A DNA stretch of 64,000 nt from contig KQ964247.1 in assembly GCA_001566295.1 (NCBI GenBank), positions 2,170,001-2,234,000 of the forward strand, written 5' to 3'. This stretch comes from Microdochium bolleyi. Lineage: Eukaryota; Ascomycota; Sordariomycetes; Xylariales; Microdochiaceae. The position numbers and the translations under genes were made by a program. How positions within the stretch are numbered: the stretch's first letter is position 1; each line of letters starts with the position of its first letter. Below, in pieces: positions 1-12,440 of the stretch. The notes under the pieces were generated by a model that had not been told where the DNA came from, searched no databases, and saw nothing but the letters and a program-made list of their open reading frames with translations.

Positions 1-2216
1 CTGTCACACGCGAGCGGGATCGGAGTATGACGCGCCTCGTGTGTGGCCCCCCATAGCGACATTCGGGTGTATGTGATCTTATTAGAAGCGAGATAATAAC
101 CCGATGTCACGGAGCGACGTCGCCGGTGAAGCGTGGAGGATGAGAGATTTCGCAGATCCTGGGATCCACCCGGGTTTGCTCACATGCATGCGGCAAGCAT
201 CAGCACAGGCAAAGATAGTCCTATCATTACCATTGGGCTCTGTCATGATCGCGCTTGCATTCCCGCTGTTGCAGCGACCACTGGGTGAAGTCTTGATCCG
301 CCACAGCAAGTGTCTCGCTCAGCAGATCCAAGTCACTAAGATTCATGAAGCCTAGCCCTCCATGTCTCCTCTGGATGGCAAGATTATTGAATGTACATAG
401 CGACCTACCTGCTGGCGGTGCGAGCATAGGCCGCCCCACGACATAGCCCGTCGGTTTAGAGATATCCAAGGATGTTCCGTTCTCTCGCGGAAACGAAATG
501 GCACGACAATATGGACCGTCGTTCTCCGCTCAGAGCGTGGCCGTGGAGTCTGCTCTGTCAGGACAAACCCGAAGAGCACTGTAGTCAACAAGATCAACGA
601 CGCAATGGACTTCCATCCCGCGCAGTTTTCACTCCGGAACGGCATGTGAGACAGCTGGTGGCAGCAGCAACCTCGACTCTCCAGTAATGCCTGCGGACAT
701 GACGAGATTGGGATGCGTCCACGGAGCCGAGAGCCCGTCACTGATCCCGTCTCATGCACGATAAGCAAAAGCCTGCTCAAGGCAGCCATCCGCCTCTGCT
801 TGACAGCAGGTGGCAAAGGCCTCCAGCTGATGATATCCTCAAAATCAAACGCTTGCCCGGAACACTGGATACTTGTGCTGTGCTGTCTTTAGTATATAGC
901 ACAGTCACTTATGCAATGGCTGACATGATGCGTCATCGTAGTGACCTGGAGGAGGAGACTGCCCACGTCTGCACCTGTTGGAAATCCTAGAATGCTTCAG
1001 GATTCGCCCATGTGTCCCTGCAATTCATGCAAGCCGATAGTAGGTCAGCTGCTGCGTCCTTTGATAGAGTGTCCGATCAGGGGTTTCTGGAAGGTCGAGC
1101 GGGATCCTGGGCCAGCATGCCGGTCTTCTGTCTTGATTAAGACACGGCCGGGGGCTGAACAGTCTGATAAACTTTCGAGAACAGGCCCTGCCCCGGCATC
1201 ACCTGTGACTGGCTCCTCGAAAGCTGGGGTGCCGGCACCATGCTGCTCATGTCCCGGCGTACATACATAGCGGTGAGGACTCCTAACGTCGAGGTAACAT
1301 GGGGGGAGTGCCAAGCAGCGGCGCAACGTGGTTCCGGGCTCACGGAACCTCCCCGGTTCTGGCTGCATAAAAGTTGAGCTGGGGCCTCCTGGGAAGCTGA
1401 AGCATTTGGGATGCCCAGACGGCCCAAGCCGTTGACCTCATCCGCCTCTGTCGCGCGGCGAGTGCATCTAGGATGGGCTTGACCGGCGACTCGGAGCCTG
1501 ACACGTTGCGAAACAGCGAGTCAAGTATGGGTTCGAGGCGGTGTCGGACGGCCATGGCTGACACTCGCAGCCGAGGATTGACGAAACTGGTGACTGCTGG
1601 AGTTTCGATTTGAAAGCGAGGATGCGAGCCCACGACACACACACTTGTCAGCCTACATCCGACCGGTGACGAGGACGAGATACCGATGCCCAACGCAGAC
1701 GGTCTATGCGAATGGGAGGTAATACTACTGGCTGGGAACCAACATCGAAGCTCAAAGTCCACGTTCAGGCGCCTGATTCGAAGGCGAGTGCGCAGGTGGT
1801 GGTGGCGTCCTCAGCTATCGGGCTGTAGTACTCTTCGTCACAGTGATGGCCGCTGTAGTCTCGAAGCAGCAAGCATACCTGGCCGTGGCTGCATCTCTGA
1901 CTGGTGGGATGAAGAGGTCGTCAGGCTGCTGCCAGAGGCACGGCCCGAGGCCTACTTATCGAAGTGCACGGCCGTGTGATGGGTGACATTTTGAGGTGCG
2001 AGCTGGAACGGAGGATGCGGGTGCGCACGTGCATCATGGGCACGTTGAGACGTCGGGCACGCTCACGACAGGACAAGGCGGCCGTGGTGCCCTCATTGCA
2101 TCATTCAATGTCCAATGCTGTCGAGAGATGTTCAGATCAACAAGCTGTGGCCCCCCGAGGCCGCCCACCTCATCCAACCGAGCCACCGTTGTTGTCGAGA
2201 TGTGAGCAGTGCGGTG

Positions 2217-2239
2217 CAGCCAGCCAGCCAGCCAGCCAG
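2217..2239. repeat. (CAGC)n tetranucleotide microsatellite
   Basis: Five perfect CAGC units run from 2217 to 2236, followed by a degenerate CAGG-CAG. It lies in non-coding sequence upstream of the ABC transporter. Confidence 0.9.
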
Positions 2240-2486
2240 GCAGAGGCCCACCTTGTGTGCATTGCCATCTACGTAGCGTACCCATCCATGCCTTGGACAT
2301 GCCCTGGACATGCCCGAGTCTAGACTGGCGGATCGACGCTTGGGACCCAACTTGTGTGCAACACATGGCCTCGCCGCCCCGTGATCGCTCATCGTCACTG
2401 GCACGGCGACAAAGACTCCGTCGTGAGTCGCAGCCCTTGCAGCTAGCCAGGAACCACACCACGCAGCTGCCGGGACCCCGCGGGCC

Positions 2487-2510
2487 TTGCCCGCTTGCCC
2501 GCTTGCCCGC
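2487..2510. repeat. Three tandem copies of octamer TTGCCCGC
   Basis: Perfect copies occupy 2487-2494, 2495-2502 and 2503-2510. Three exact copies of an 8-mer are too few to be a minisatellite, but could vary in length between strains. Confidence 0.85.
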
Positions 2511-3024
2511 AGGCACTTGGCCACCACCGCCCGCCGCCGAGCTCAAGGCCGCCAGCCTCGCCTCAGTGCCAGACCACCACCCAGCCACCTCCAGCAATGG
2601 CCAAGGCATGCAAGTGCAAGCGACCACATATCATCATATTGTTCTTCTTGTTCTTCTTCCTCTGCTTAGTCTCTGCAAGGTGACTGATAACTTGTGCCAT
2701 GTCCCCGCGGGCATGCCACTGGCGAAACAGGTGTGGGCAAGTAAGTGTTGGGCGGTGAGATGGGTGGAAGCCGTATGGTTCCCGGGCACAGCCCTGTAGA
2801 CTTGTGCAGCACACTAGCTCTCTGCAATTGTCGAATCACTTTGGCCGGACGATCACCAACCGCCTCGGGGGGCATTCGATTTGATACTCGCTGTCCATAC
2901 GGCCTCCTTCCGAAGCCCAGGCCCGATTTTTGTGAGACTCTGCCACGCACGACAAGACTTGGGATCTCAACGGCGCACGGTCACTGCGTGTCAACGGTGG
3001 CAGGTCGCTGATCGGACAGGAGTA

Positions 3025-3035
3025 CCCCCCCCCCC
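3025..3035. repeat. Poly-C tract (11 C)
   Basis: A homopolymer of 11 C in non-coding sequence. Its length may be unreliable in the assembly. Confidence 0.8.
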
Positions 3036-5407
3036 TCTCATTGCTTTCTTCTCGATTGCTCTGTCACTTGACTCGTTGTCATGTCACGGGCCACAGGCCC
3101 CCTCGCCTCTGTCGCCTTCGTCGACCAGAGATCGCCACTACAGAGCAGGGAAGAGCATGCTTCGTCGCACGAGAAGGTCCAGGTCTGTCGCCAGGCGGGC
3201 AGAGACTACCGAGAGTCGCTTTCCCGCACGCGCAAGCCATTCGTCACGCTTCCTTGCGGACTTCTTTGTTGGCAGAGACAGAACGCACTACATTGAGCCT
3301 CTGGTGGCATCTCGGCTCTCAGATGTTGGTGTTGGACACCGGGGTACTGATCCCGGGCACGTCGGTGGCGGGGGCCCCGCGAACGGGCACGGGGAAGGGC
3401 TCGTCGTCCTGATGGCAGACGCAAGCCTTGTCTCACACGAGTGTGTCGAGTTCACCTGTCGACTGGCCAGTCAGCAGATGCAGAGAGAACGGACGGATCT
3501 GCAATGTCAAGTCTGGTGCTTGCTCCCCAGAAGCTCCAAATTAGCTCTGGTTAGCGCACACGACCCGGCCAGCAGACGGCGAAGAGAGAGAGGAGAGGCC
3601 AGAAGCCAGCCGTCAAGACATTGAATCCTATTAGCCGGATCTTTTTTTCTGGCGCCAGCCTACGCTGCTGGCAAAGGCGGCGGCAGTGCTGGTTGGCCAT
3701 GGGTAGGAGGACCACCCGCCAGCCATGGGATGTGGATGAGGTGTGGATGTCGAGGTGGACACGCCGGGCCCTTTGGTGGTGCACTCTCTCGCAGGCCGAC
3801 CCGCACGGCACGCCCGCGACACGACCACGATTCACAACGTCAGCGCCTCGCGGTGTGCTGTGCGGTGTATGCAGGTGCAGGATTGCACCGAGTGGCCAAG
3901 TCCATTGTGCAAGACACGACCCCGACGCCTCACGGGCGTGTCACATCTCCACTCGACCGCCCTGTGCATGCGGCATCACAAATGCGAGCGAGCAACCTCA
4001 CCCCTCCATCATTCGCCGGCCTCGCCCGTGTGGCCTCGGTGCTTTTCCACCAGCCTTCTGTGCATGTCTAGCATCTGTTGTGCTCATGTTCTCGACGCTC
4101 CCGCCGTGCCTGGGGTTTTCCCTTCTGCGTCCTTGACCCTGGGAGGCTTCTCTTCTTCCCTTTCTCCCTCTCCGACCTCTGCCTCCATCTTCTTCTTCCT
4201 CAGCGCCTGCTTGCATAAAGGCAGCCTCCTCATAGTCGCCTCCCGTCACGCTCGTTGGGGACGACGCCCTGCTCTCGTTCGCGTTGCTGTCTTTCGTCGG
4301 GCCACATCACTACACATCACATCAATATCCTGCTCGCCCTCCCGCCAGCGCCGATCATCTTCAACGCCCACGATACTGCCTGTTGTGTGTTGTACTTGGA
4401 CAGAACCGAGCCTACGGTGCCGCCGCCACCATCAGGCTGCCGCTCTTCGACAGATCGAACGCAAGCAAGCCCTCGAGAGGCCACCAGACCCGTCGTGGTC
4501 AGCTCCATCGTGTAAGTTGCGGTCCGCCGACATCTTCGTCTCGTTCATACAGCCACCTACATGTTCTTTGGGGACGCAGAAGGGTCAGGAGACAATGGCG
4601 CCAACCCTTGTACGGCCAAGCGCACCTGCAGCCGGGCGGTCTCCCACTGGCAGTCCTAGCGGCCCTGACAAGCAAGGGTGACGGGCCCAGACAAGCGACT
4701 GGCTCGACTATTACCTCGGGGTCCTTAGTTTGGAGCGGTCCACTGCGCCGATTGCTTCAGCCGCCCGGCTCCCAGAGATCTCTCGCTCAGTCCCGTCTCC
4801 TTGCTGCCCTTCACTTTCGGTGCCCTGTCTGCTCGTACACGGCAAAGCCCCCAGCCGCGTCTTACGTACGCACGCCCCAAATCCCACCTGCGAACGCCCC
4901 GTCTGGCTGGCTCGGACAGCTCTGCCTGGGCTTCGCCTCTGCTAGTCAGGGTGTGGGCTTTGTAGTTTGCCACTAAGTCGTCTGGTGACCCTGCCCCACT
5001 ACTTACCTCCCGGCTGGAGCCAGCATCTTGCTAACGAGAAACCATGGCCCGGCTGTAGACGCCTCATCTGAGCCTGCCTGCCTCCTGGGCCTCGCCTCCC
5101 AGAAACACCAATCCTCCAGTCAGAGGCGGGCCATCGCGAAAGGACCGTCGCCTCTGTCCTCTCCCGCATCGTCAGACTCGGCTGCCTCCAACACGGGCTG
5201 CGATGATCAGCTGCGCGAGCCGCATCTAACCCTCCGAGGTAGGTCAACAATCCTTGTCCCCTGCCCCTTCTAAGCCCCAGAGCGTGCTGCTCGCCTCAAG
5301 CAGCGCTATGGATGCTTCTCTTCCCTCCCGCAGCATGACTTCAATCCCTCTCTTGCTTCTCTCCGGCTGTCGTTTGCTGATCATCTGTCCTTCTGTTCAG
5401 CAGCAAG

Positions 5408-8406
5408 ATGGCAGAGGTGGTCGATCCTCCCAGGGATTCCACTGAGCAACTCAGAGATGTCCTCCAGTACCTGTCTCCGCCTCTCCTCCTGGCGGCATTC
5501 ATTCTCGTAGCCGCCGTCCATACGATCCGATCAGCCAACGTCAAAGAGGCCAGTGATGCCGCTGGAGCCAGGGGACCCGGGGGAAAGCCGCTTCCCGCCA
5601 CAAAAAAGAAGAAACGGGCGGTGGCCGACCCAGCAGATGTCCGCATCACGAGTCCGGCGTTGCGACGTCTGTTTCAGTGGGCCAGCGCGGCTGTCACCGC
5701 AGATTACGTCGTTGCGGGCAGCTCGATCGGTGCCCACGCAATTGTCGACAGAGCGACGACAGGTCAACACGGCTGGTGGTGTGGGGAGCCAAAGACTGTG
5801 AGTGCTCCCACTGCAATAGTCGGCACTGCGAGTGGGCGTCCATCTGTGCTAATATCTTGTATCGTCGCAGGTCTATATCCTTGGTTCGAGTTTCCTCTGG
5901 GTATACTTCACCCTTTCCCTTTTCGACTGGGACAACAGCCCTGTAACGATACACGCGGTCGTGTGGACTATCGCCCTGATCACAGAGATCGTGATCGCTG
6001 TCTGCGACTACTCGATACTGAACGGCCCGCACAAACTGATGGTCGACCTCAAGACCAACACCTACAAGATTGTCACAGGATTCGACGTGTACGACGTGGT
6101 CGACTTCACCTGCTCGGCTGTTCGCATCGGGATCATCGCATTGATGGTGCTGGCATACATCGGGCTCGTGCTCCACTACCAGCACAAAACCCGCCGGCGG
6201 CAGCATCGCTTCGACACAGATGAAACCACACCACTGTTGCACAACGGCAACGGCGGTGTCAACCACATGTACACGAATGGGAGCGCCAACACCGGCTCCA
6301 GCGGTGCGTCTCCGCAAGGCAGCCACCAGGTTGTGGACGAGGAAGCTGGCTTCTATCGTCCCGACAAACTCCCGAACACGACCTGGTACGAATATCTCCG
6401 CGGTTACTCGGTCTTTTTCCCATACATGTGGCCAAACAAGAACCCAAACCTGCAGGCGATTGTCGTCGTTTGCTTCATCATATTGATCATGCTTCGAGTT
6501 GTCAATATGCTGGTGCCATATCAGATCGGTGTTGTGACCAACGAGCTGTCAGGGACACACCACCCCGACGGAGAAGAATGGAGCATGCCTTGGAAATCCC
6601 TCGGGCTCTTGGTGTTATATCGGCTCCTGCAAGGTCCGTCGGGTCTGCTGGGCTCTCTGAGAGCTCTGCTATGGATCCCGGTCTCACAGCACACATATCA
6701 GGCCTTGATGACATCAGCGTTTGAGCATGTCCACTCCCTGAGTTTGGATTTCCATCTGGGCAAGAGGACTGGAGAGGTCCTGTCAGCATTGAACAAGGGA
6801 TCTTCCGTCAACTCCTTCCTCGAGCAGATTACCTTTCAGGTCTTCCCGATGCTTATCGACCTTGTCGCTGCGATCAGCTACTTCTACATCTTCTTCGACG
6901 CCGTGTACGCCGTGCTGGTGTCCGCTATCGTCTTCTACTACTTATACCTCACTATTCGCATGGCGTCGAGGACTGCGGAGCAGAGAAGAGCGATGTCGAA
7001 TCTGGATCGGGAGGAGGAAGCTGTCAAGAACGATTCGATCATCTCATACGAGACGGTCAAGTACTTCAACGCCGAGACCTTTGAGTTCAACCGTTACAGG
7101 GAGGCCGTGCAGAACTTCCAGACGGCAGAAGCGAAGGTGACATGGAGCATCAGCACCATGAATGTCTGCCAGTCCGTTGTCTTCATGACGGGGCTGCTCA
7201 TCACCATGATGCTTGGTGCTTACCAGGTGGTTTTAGGACAGCGCGAGGTCGGTGAATTTGTCACGCTCTTGATATATCTCCAACAGTTGCAGGGTCCCCT
7301 TAACTTCTTCGGCACTTTCTACCGCACCGTACAGCAAGCTATGATCTCCGGGGAGCGTCTTCTCGAGCTGTTCAAGCAGCAGCCATCCGTTGTGGACAAA
7401 TTTGGCGCATCCAAGTTAGAGTCTTGCGAAGGTCAGGTCGAATTCTCCAAGGTCGGATTCGCATATGATCCGAGGAAGCCAGCTCTCCAGGATCTCTCCT
7501 TTGTCTGCAAACCAGGCACGACAACGGCACTCGTAGGCGAATCTGGCGGTGGCAAGTCGACACTGTTCCGGCTCATGTACCGCTATTACAATTGCCAGCA
7601 CGGTCAGATCAAGATCGATGACCACAACGTCAAGGACGTCACGATCGACTCGGTACGCAGACACATTGGAGTTGTGCCGCAAGACACTATCCTTTTCAAC
7701 GATACCCTCATGTACAACCTCAAGTATGCAAACCAGGAAGCCACAGACGAGGAGATTTTCAGGGCGTGCCAAGCTGCCAGCATCCACGAGCGCATAATGA
7801 CGTTCCCTGACGGCTACCATACCAAGGTGGGAGAGCGAGGCCTACGGCTGAGCGGCGGTGAGAAGCAGCGTGTCGCCATTGCAAGGACGCTCCTCAAGCA
7901 ACCAAAGATTATCCTGCTAGACGAAGCGACTTCGGCACTCGATAGTCAGACTGAGCAGGAGATTCAGTCCCGACTTGCCAAGATCGGTCAAGGACGGACA
8001 GTGCTCTTGATTGCGTGAGTCCGCCCCCGGCGCCCGTGCCCGTATTCGGGATTTTCACGTTGCTAACATATGAGCCAGGCATCGATTGTCGACAATCACC
8101 CATGCCGACCAGATTCTCGTGATCCACCAGGGCCGCATTGTGGAGAGAGGCACCCACGAGAGCTTGCTTGCATCGGGCAAGCAGTATGCGGATATGTGGA
8201 ATCGTCAGGTCAAGGCGGAGAGGGCGGCCGACGAGGCAAAGAACAGTTTTCGAAGACTCGACAAGTTGTCGCGCCGGGCGCACCTCCCACGGCCAGAGTA
8301 TCCGGGCAAGACTGAGACGCCTCCACCTCCCCACGAGGACACGAGCTCGTCCGACGAGTCATCACACAAACCTTTACGAAGTGACGAAAGTAAAGCGGCC
8401 CACTAA
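5408..8406 (+). CDS. HMT1: Hmt1-type vacuolar ABC half-transporter (ABCB/ATM subfamily)
   Basis: Three exons (5408-5797, 5871-8014, 8079-8406) encode about 953 residues. Introns of 73 and 64 bp have GTGAGT donors and GCTAAY branch points, and both junctions restore the frame. The N-terminal third is a hydrophobic extension, typical of HMT1-type transporters, followed by the six-helix transporter domain and one nucleotide-binding domain. Visible motifs are Walker [10 protein letters not shown] (686-694), signature LSGGE (790-794), Walker B ILLDEATS with Asp814 and switch His846 in AHRLST, which spans the second intron. Fission yeast Hmt1 moves phytochelatin/metal conjugates into the vacuole, so a role in heavy-metal tolerance is inferred. 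The N-terminal extension argues against mitochondrial Atm1. The start has a good context (CAAGATGG). S. pombe Hmt1 is shorter, about 830 residues. Confidence 0.9.
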
Positions 8407-8535
8407 TTTGACATGTACATAATCTGGGCATCATTATTTGATTTTACTATACATTATTACTCCCGACTCGACGATATGCGAGCGGGGTACACAGCAGGAG
8501 ACGGCCGGGCATGGCCTGGCGGCGGACCCCTACAG

Positions 8536-8569
8536 GACGACGACGACGACGACAACGACGACGACGACG
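8536..8569. repeat. (GAC)n trinucleotide repeat
   Basis: About eleven GAC units with one AAC interruption, 130 bp downstream of the transporter stop codon and outside any supported gene. Confidence 0.9.
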
Positions 8570-9849
8570 GAGCGACGTTTGTCAACAATCTATTGCATCA
8601 GATGGCGTTGATGGGCGATACAGAAAAGAGGCCACCCTCTGCGCGGGGCCATGAACGCCCCTAGATCTTTGTTGATTTTGCAAGTTGCGGCCTCTGTGCC
8701 TGCAAGGGCTGAAGAGGCGCGCGGGACATGTGATTGCTGCTTGGGCCGATGGAATGGAGGCATGTTACAAGATGAAGATGGTCAGTAGTCCAACGGCACA
8801 GTCCGTTGTGGCCGTGGCTGATGAGACACAAGAGCATATGGGCCACATAATGTAGATGAGACGGCCAATGGGCATTGTTAGGAACCAGAGCGATGTGGCT
8901 CGGTTGCGACTTAGAGGTTGCTACGACTGCAAGCGTCCCACACGGGAGAAACATGATATCCTTGAGACCTGTGAAACTGACCATGCGCCGAGGAGAGACT
9001 TGTGGAGTCGGATGTCTGTCGGTGTGGCAGACAGGCGGCCCGAGCGAGAGAGATTGGGTTTGGCCGAGATCGCTCAGTGAAGTGATGGTGTGAGCCCACG
9101 TGAAAAAAGGTTTGGCTCCCGAGCTGCAGGGAAGGCCAAGGGGACGCTGCATGCCGCAAAGGCAAGATGTGTGTGGGTGGCCCGATCGGGCAATTCTGGG
9201 AGCCAGGGCCCGGTCTGACTCGCTCAAGCCGCCCGGTCTTAGTCAGCGTGCACATGGAAGCACGGTTTTTTTTCCTTCTTCTTTCTTCTGCTGCTAGCTC
9301 GCATTGTTTGGCTTTTTCGTGTGTGTTTTTAGAACGAGCGCCTTCGTTGTTAGCGTCGCTGGACATGGACGGATGGTGGACCACTACCGATCACCATTTT
9401 GGGAGTGCGGTTCAGGGGCATGTCCAATATGACCGTGTTTGACAGCACGGTCAAGCACGAGCCTTCGCTGTCTCCGGAGTCTGGTGCATGACAGGACAGC
9501 TGGGCGACCGTCCACCAGGCGAACGGATTCCACTGTCCAACGCCTGGGGTCCGGACCCTCGGCCGATGAGGAACGGCCTGGACCTGTTCGGTCCCGCCAC
9601 AAGCCCGGGGGGCAAAGGGGCCACCCCCACGGTATCCGTAATTTTTGTCACGATAGCCTCGCTCCTGCCTCGCCTTGCCTTGCCGCCATCCGGAGCATCG
9701 CTCCTGTTCTTCTCTCTTCCCACCCCGCGTTCCGGGCCCGCGCGCGCCTCTGTTGCATTATCCTTGTACCGAGGGTAGTCTCCTGTGTCTCCGTTCGAGT
9801 TTCCTTCTGGGCGTTGTTTGCCCCTCCATTGCGTCCATTCTCCGCTCCG

Positions 9850-9855
9850 TATAAA
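9850..9855 (+). promoter_or_regulatory. TATA box of the methyltransferase gene
   Basis: TATAAA lies 51 bp before the ATG at 9901 in a CT-rich context, a plausible spacing for a short-leader fungal gene. This also argues that the upstream in-frame extension to 9439 is not translated. Confidence 0.5.
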
Positions 9856-9900
9856 TCAGTCCCCTTCCGCAGCCTCACCGCAACGGCAGCACTCCGCACC

Positions 9901-11319
9901 ATGGGCCGCCATCAGCCCGCACTCGCCGTCCTCGCACCGACCGCCAGCCTGCCTCCGCTGCGCAACCCAGACAGCCTGACGGAGCACTGCATTTCCGCGG
10001 CCATCGACAACCTCGTGGCCCTGTACTGCCCGCTGTCCTCCGTCGTCACGCTCAGCAACACAGCCAAGCCGACGAGGCGCAGTCCCGTGGGGGCCGACAC
10101 GCCTCCCGCCTCAACGTCGTCGGGAACAGCTACGCCTGCTCTGGCAGTGCCGCTGGTGGATTCTGGTTATGCGTCCGGCGTAGACGAGGATGTGGACGAG
10201 GATGACCAGGGCGGCAATGCCGCGGGTACACCCCTGGCAGCAGCCGTCCATCAGCAGCAGCAGAAGATGGCTCTGGCTGCGCTGCGCGCTGATCACTACG
10301 AGCGGACCTTTGCCGAGCGCTGGCTGACCACGTTCCTCGCCCGGTCCGAGGAGATCGTCTTTGGGAATGGCGAGGACGACGACGACGATGCTGGAGACGA
10401 GATTCGGCAGCAGCTTGTCGACAAGGCCGCGTGTGTCCTTGGCTCGTTCCACTCCGCGCTCGACGACGACCATGACGATGAGGGCGTCGTGCGGGACCTC
10501 AGCTTCCCGCTGGCACCCTCGACATCAGCTGGCTCCTCCGGCACGATAGAGGTGCAGCTCAACGACGGCGCGCTGAGCTCGACGGACCACACCGATGTCG
10601 GCCTCCAGAGCTGGGGCGCGTCCATCATCTTCTCGGAGCTCGCATGCGCCACGCCCGAACGCTTCGGTCTGACGAGGGAGAGGCTGGGAGCGGCGCCACG
10701 CATCGTCGAGCTCGGCGCCGGCACCGGGCTCGTCAGTCTTGCCCTGGCCAAGCTGCTGCCTCGGCTCGACGTTCCCAGCCCTCTCGTTGTGGCCACAGAC
10801 TACCACGCCGCCGTTCTGGACAATCTCGGTGTCAACATCGCCACAAACTTCCCATCAGCGTCGGGGTCATCAACAGCGCCGGGCCCGTCAGTGGTTGCCT
10901 GCGCACTGGACTGGGCCGCGCCGAGCTTCGCCGCGCCGCTCGACGAGCCATGCGACATGCTCGTCGCGACCGACGTCATCTACGCGCCGGAGCACGCCAT
11001 CTGGCTGCGCGACTGTGCGGCGCGGCTGCTCGCCTCAGACGGCGTCTTCTGGCTCATGGCCACGGTGCGGAGGGCGGGCAAGTTCGAGGGCATCAGCGAC
11101 ACGGTGCAGACGGCGTTCGCCGCTGGAGGTTGCCCACCCGAGCGTGTGACTGCGTCTGTGTCGTCTCCGCCCGGTGTCGAGGTTGGAGAAGGCGGTGCTG
11201 CGGGAGACCGGCGGCCGCGCGTGCTGAGGATACTGGAAGAGCAGGCTCTCGAGCGGCCCAGGGGTGTCGGACACGGGGACGAGAGCGGGTACAAGCTGTT
11301 CAGGATCGGCTGGGCATGA
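9901..11319 (+). CDS. Methyltransf_16 family SAM-dependent protein methyltransferase
   Basis: A single exon of 472 codons. The C-terminal half is a seven-beta-strand methyltransferase of the METTL21/EFM type. It has the W-x-[AG]-[SA] entry motif in LQSWGAS, SAM-binding ELGAGTG (270-276), a TDYH acidic strand end and the post-motif II signature ATDVIY. Family members methylate lysines on translation factors and chaperones. The long N-terminal part (LPPLRNPDSL, then a WL-x-x-F helix region) makes an Efm2/Efm3-like eEF2 lysine methyltransferase the best guess, but I cannot separate the two, and many fungal homologues carry the label nicotinamide N-methyltransferase. Two acidic low-complexity patches (around residues 95-105 and 155-165) look disordered. 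The ATG at 9901 is preferred because the TATA box lies just upstream. Confidence 0.8.
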   Translation: MGRHQPALAVLAPTASLPPLRNPDSLTEHCISAAIDNLVALYCPLSSVVTLSNTAKPTRRSPVGADTPPASTSSGTATPALAVPLVDSGYASGVDEDVDEDDQGGNAAGTPLAAAVHQQQQKMALAALRADHYERTFAERWLTTFLARSEEIVFGNGEDDDDDAGDEIRQQLVDKAACVLGSFHSALDDDHDDEGVVRDLSFPLAPSTSAGSSGTIEVQLNDGALSSTDHTDVGLQSWGASIIFSELACATPERFGLTRERLGAAPRIVELGAGTGLVSLALAKLLPRLDVPSPLVVATDYHAAVLDNLGVNIATNFPSASGSSTAPGPSVVACALDWAAPSFAAPLDEPCDMLVATDVIYAPEHAIWLRDCAARLLASDGVFWLMATVRRAGKFEGISDTVQTAFAAGGCPPERVTASVSSPPGVEVGEGGAAGDRRPRVLRILEEQALERPRGVGHGDESGYKLFRIGWA

Positions 11320-11337
11320 GATTCCTGCTCACCGTCA

Positions 11338-11366
11338 TGCTGCTGCTGCTGCTGCTGCTGCTGCTG
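11338..11366. repeat. (TGC)n / (CTG)n trinucleotide repeat in 3' flank
   Basis: Nine TGC units plus TG begin 19 bp after the methyltransferase stop codon, so they are probably in its 3' UTR. Confidence 0.9.
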
Positions 11367-12084
11367 GCCGCGGCCGGGACGATAAGGACCAGTCGGTCGA
11401 GCCGGATATACGAGCCGGGAGGATGGATGGACCTTCACGACATCACGCTTTGATTTTCTTTTTAATACACTTAGACGCATTTGGAGGGCATAACGATAGA
11501 TGAGGCATACAAGAGATCAATACGGATAGAATATTAGATCTATAGATAGAGACGGACACGTCCAAGACAGACAAAGAGACATGACGATGTTATACAAGGA
11601 CCACACACGATGACAGCTTGGCAAGAAGAGCCTGCAAATCTAGCATGGAGTGGAAAGGCTGTTATTTTGTTCATGGAAAAGTCTGGTTGTGTATTACAAA
11701 AAGTTGATAGTTTAAATGTTATCTCGCGGGGGGCAGATATCTATATCCACCCGCACGCACGCCTCTTGCTCCGAGAGAGAGCAACAAAAAATATAGGACA
11801 AGCCGAGGGAAGGAAGGGGGAAGAAAGGTCGGCGCTCCTTGCACAATAATGGTCAGGGCGACTCTCGACCCTCCACTTTTGTTTGTTCTTTTTCCTTCTT
11901 CCTCATCATCGTGAAATGGCTTTTTCCCAATCCCGACCTTTTGTACCACCTTGTGTGAATCCTCGGACGGTCATTCCCTTCATTGCCTCATCCTTCCCCT
12001 TCATAGCGTGCGGTACGGTCCTCCTTGACAAGGTCTCCGTATCTCTTGAGGCTATGCAGGCCTGCCCTTCCCATAGAAGTCCCG

Positions 12085-12109
12085 TCGTATCGTGTCGTGT
12101 CGTGTCGCG
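12085..12109. repeat. (TCGTG)n pentanucleotide repeat
   Basis: Three perfect TCGTG copies (12090-12104) are flanked by TCGTA and TCGCG. Non-coding, downstream of the ceramide synthase gene. Confidence 0.85.
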
Positions 12110-12440
12110 AACAGTTCCCACAGTCGCTGACACGTTTTGTTCTCCTCCCTCGTACAGCCCCAAGCGAGTGGTTTGTAAATGGTGTTTGTCAGTAAAACGA
12201 AGGTGTGCTCCCAGACGCCAGTGTGCGATGAAATGCTGTTACAAGTATTTGTGCGTCCGTCCTCCCATCACTGCTGCTACTGTGTGAGAGACCCCGGAAC
12301 AATGATATTTTGCTGCAGCGCAGCTGTTTGTTCGGGCCTGCTGTCTGCTTTGGCTTCCCTTCGTATCGTGGGGTGGCAGACAGCGACCTTGTCACGACCG
12401 CCAGTGATCGTGGCTGCGCCACGCCGCATACGAAGCTCCC

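Larger units (their letters stand above)
1..5407. other. Intergenic / upstream region, no supported gene
   Basis: I find no coding region here that I can support. The open frames are short, overlap on both strands, and have low-complexity Pro/Ser/Arg/Cys-rich translations without recognisable motifs. The stretch at about 4.0-5.4 kb is pyrimidine-rich, as expected of a fungal promoter and 5' leader for the transporter gene starting at 5408. A possible 5'-UTR intron could run from the GTAGGT at 5239 to the CAG ending at 5400, but only transcripts could show it. Simple repeats occur at 2217, 2487 and 3025. An AGGTAGGT element lies at 5237-5244. Confidence 0.6.
8407..9900. other. Intergenic: 3' flank of ABC transporter, promoter of methyltransferase
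   Basis: No supported gene. It contains an AT-rich 3' flank just after the transporter stop, a GAC microsatellite at 8536-8569, and a promoter-like end with a TATA box at 9850. An open frame in phase with the next gene extends back to 9439, but its translation is Arg/Pro/Ser-rich and crosses the TATA box, so I treat it as non-coding. Confidence 0.6.
11320..12440. other. Convergent 3' intergenic region
   Basis: This holds the 3' ends of the plus-strand methyltransferase and the minus-strand ceramide synthase. It is AT-richer than its flanks, with no supported gene. It contains the TGC repeat at 11338 and a TCGTG pentamer repeat at 12085-12109 (three perfect, two imperfect copies). Confidence 0.6.

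Noticed and set aside
3743..4681. 312-codon plus-strand frame upstream of hmt1
   Set aside because: Ser/Cys/His/Pro-rich translation of a CT-rich leader, without motifs or a convincing start; overlapping frames of similar length occur in other phases.
9439..9900. In-frame N-terminal extension of the methyltransferase
   Set aside because: It runs through a TATA box and a CT-rich promoter and is Arg/Pro/Ser-rich. The ATG at 9901 fits better.
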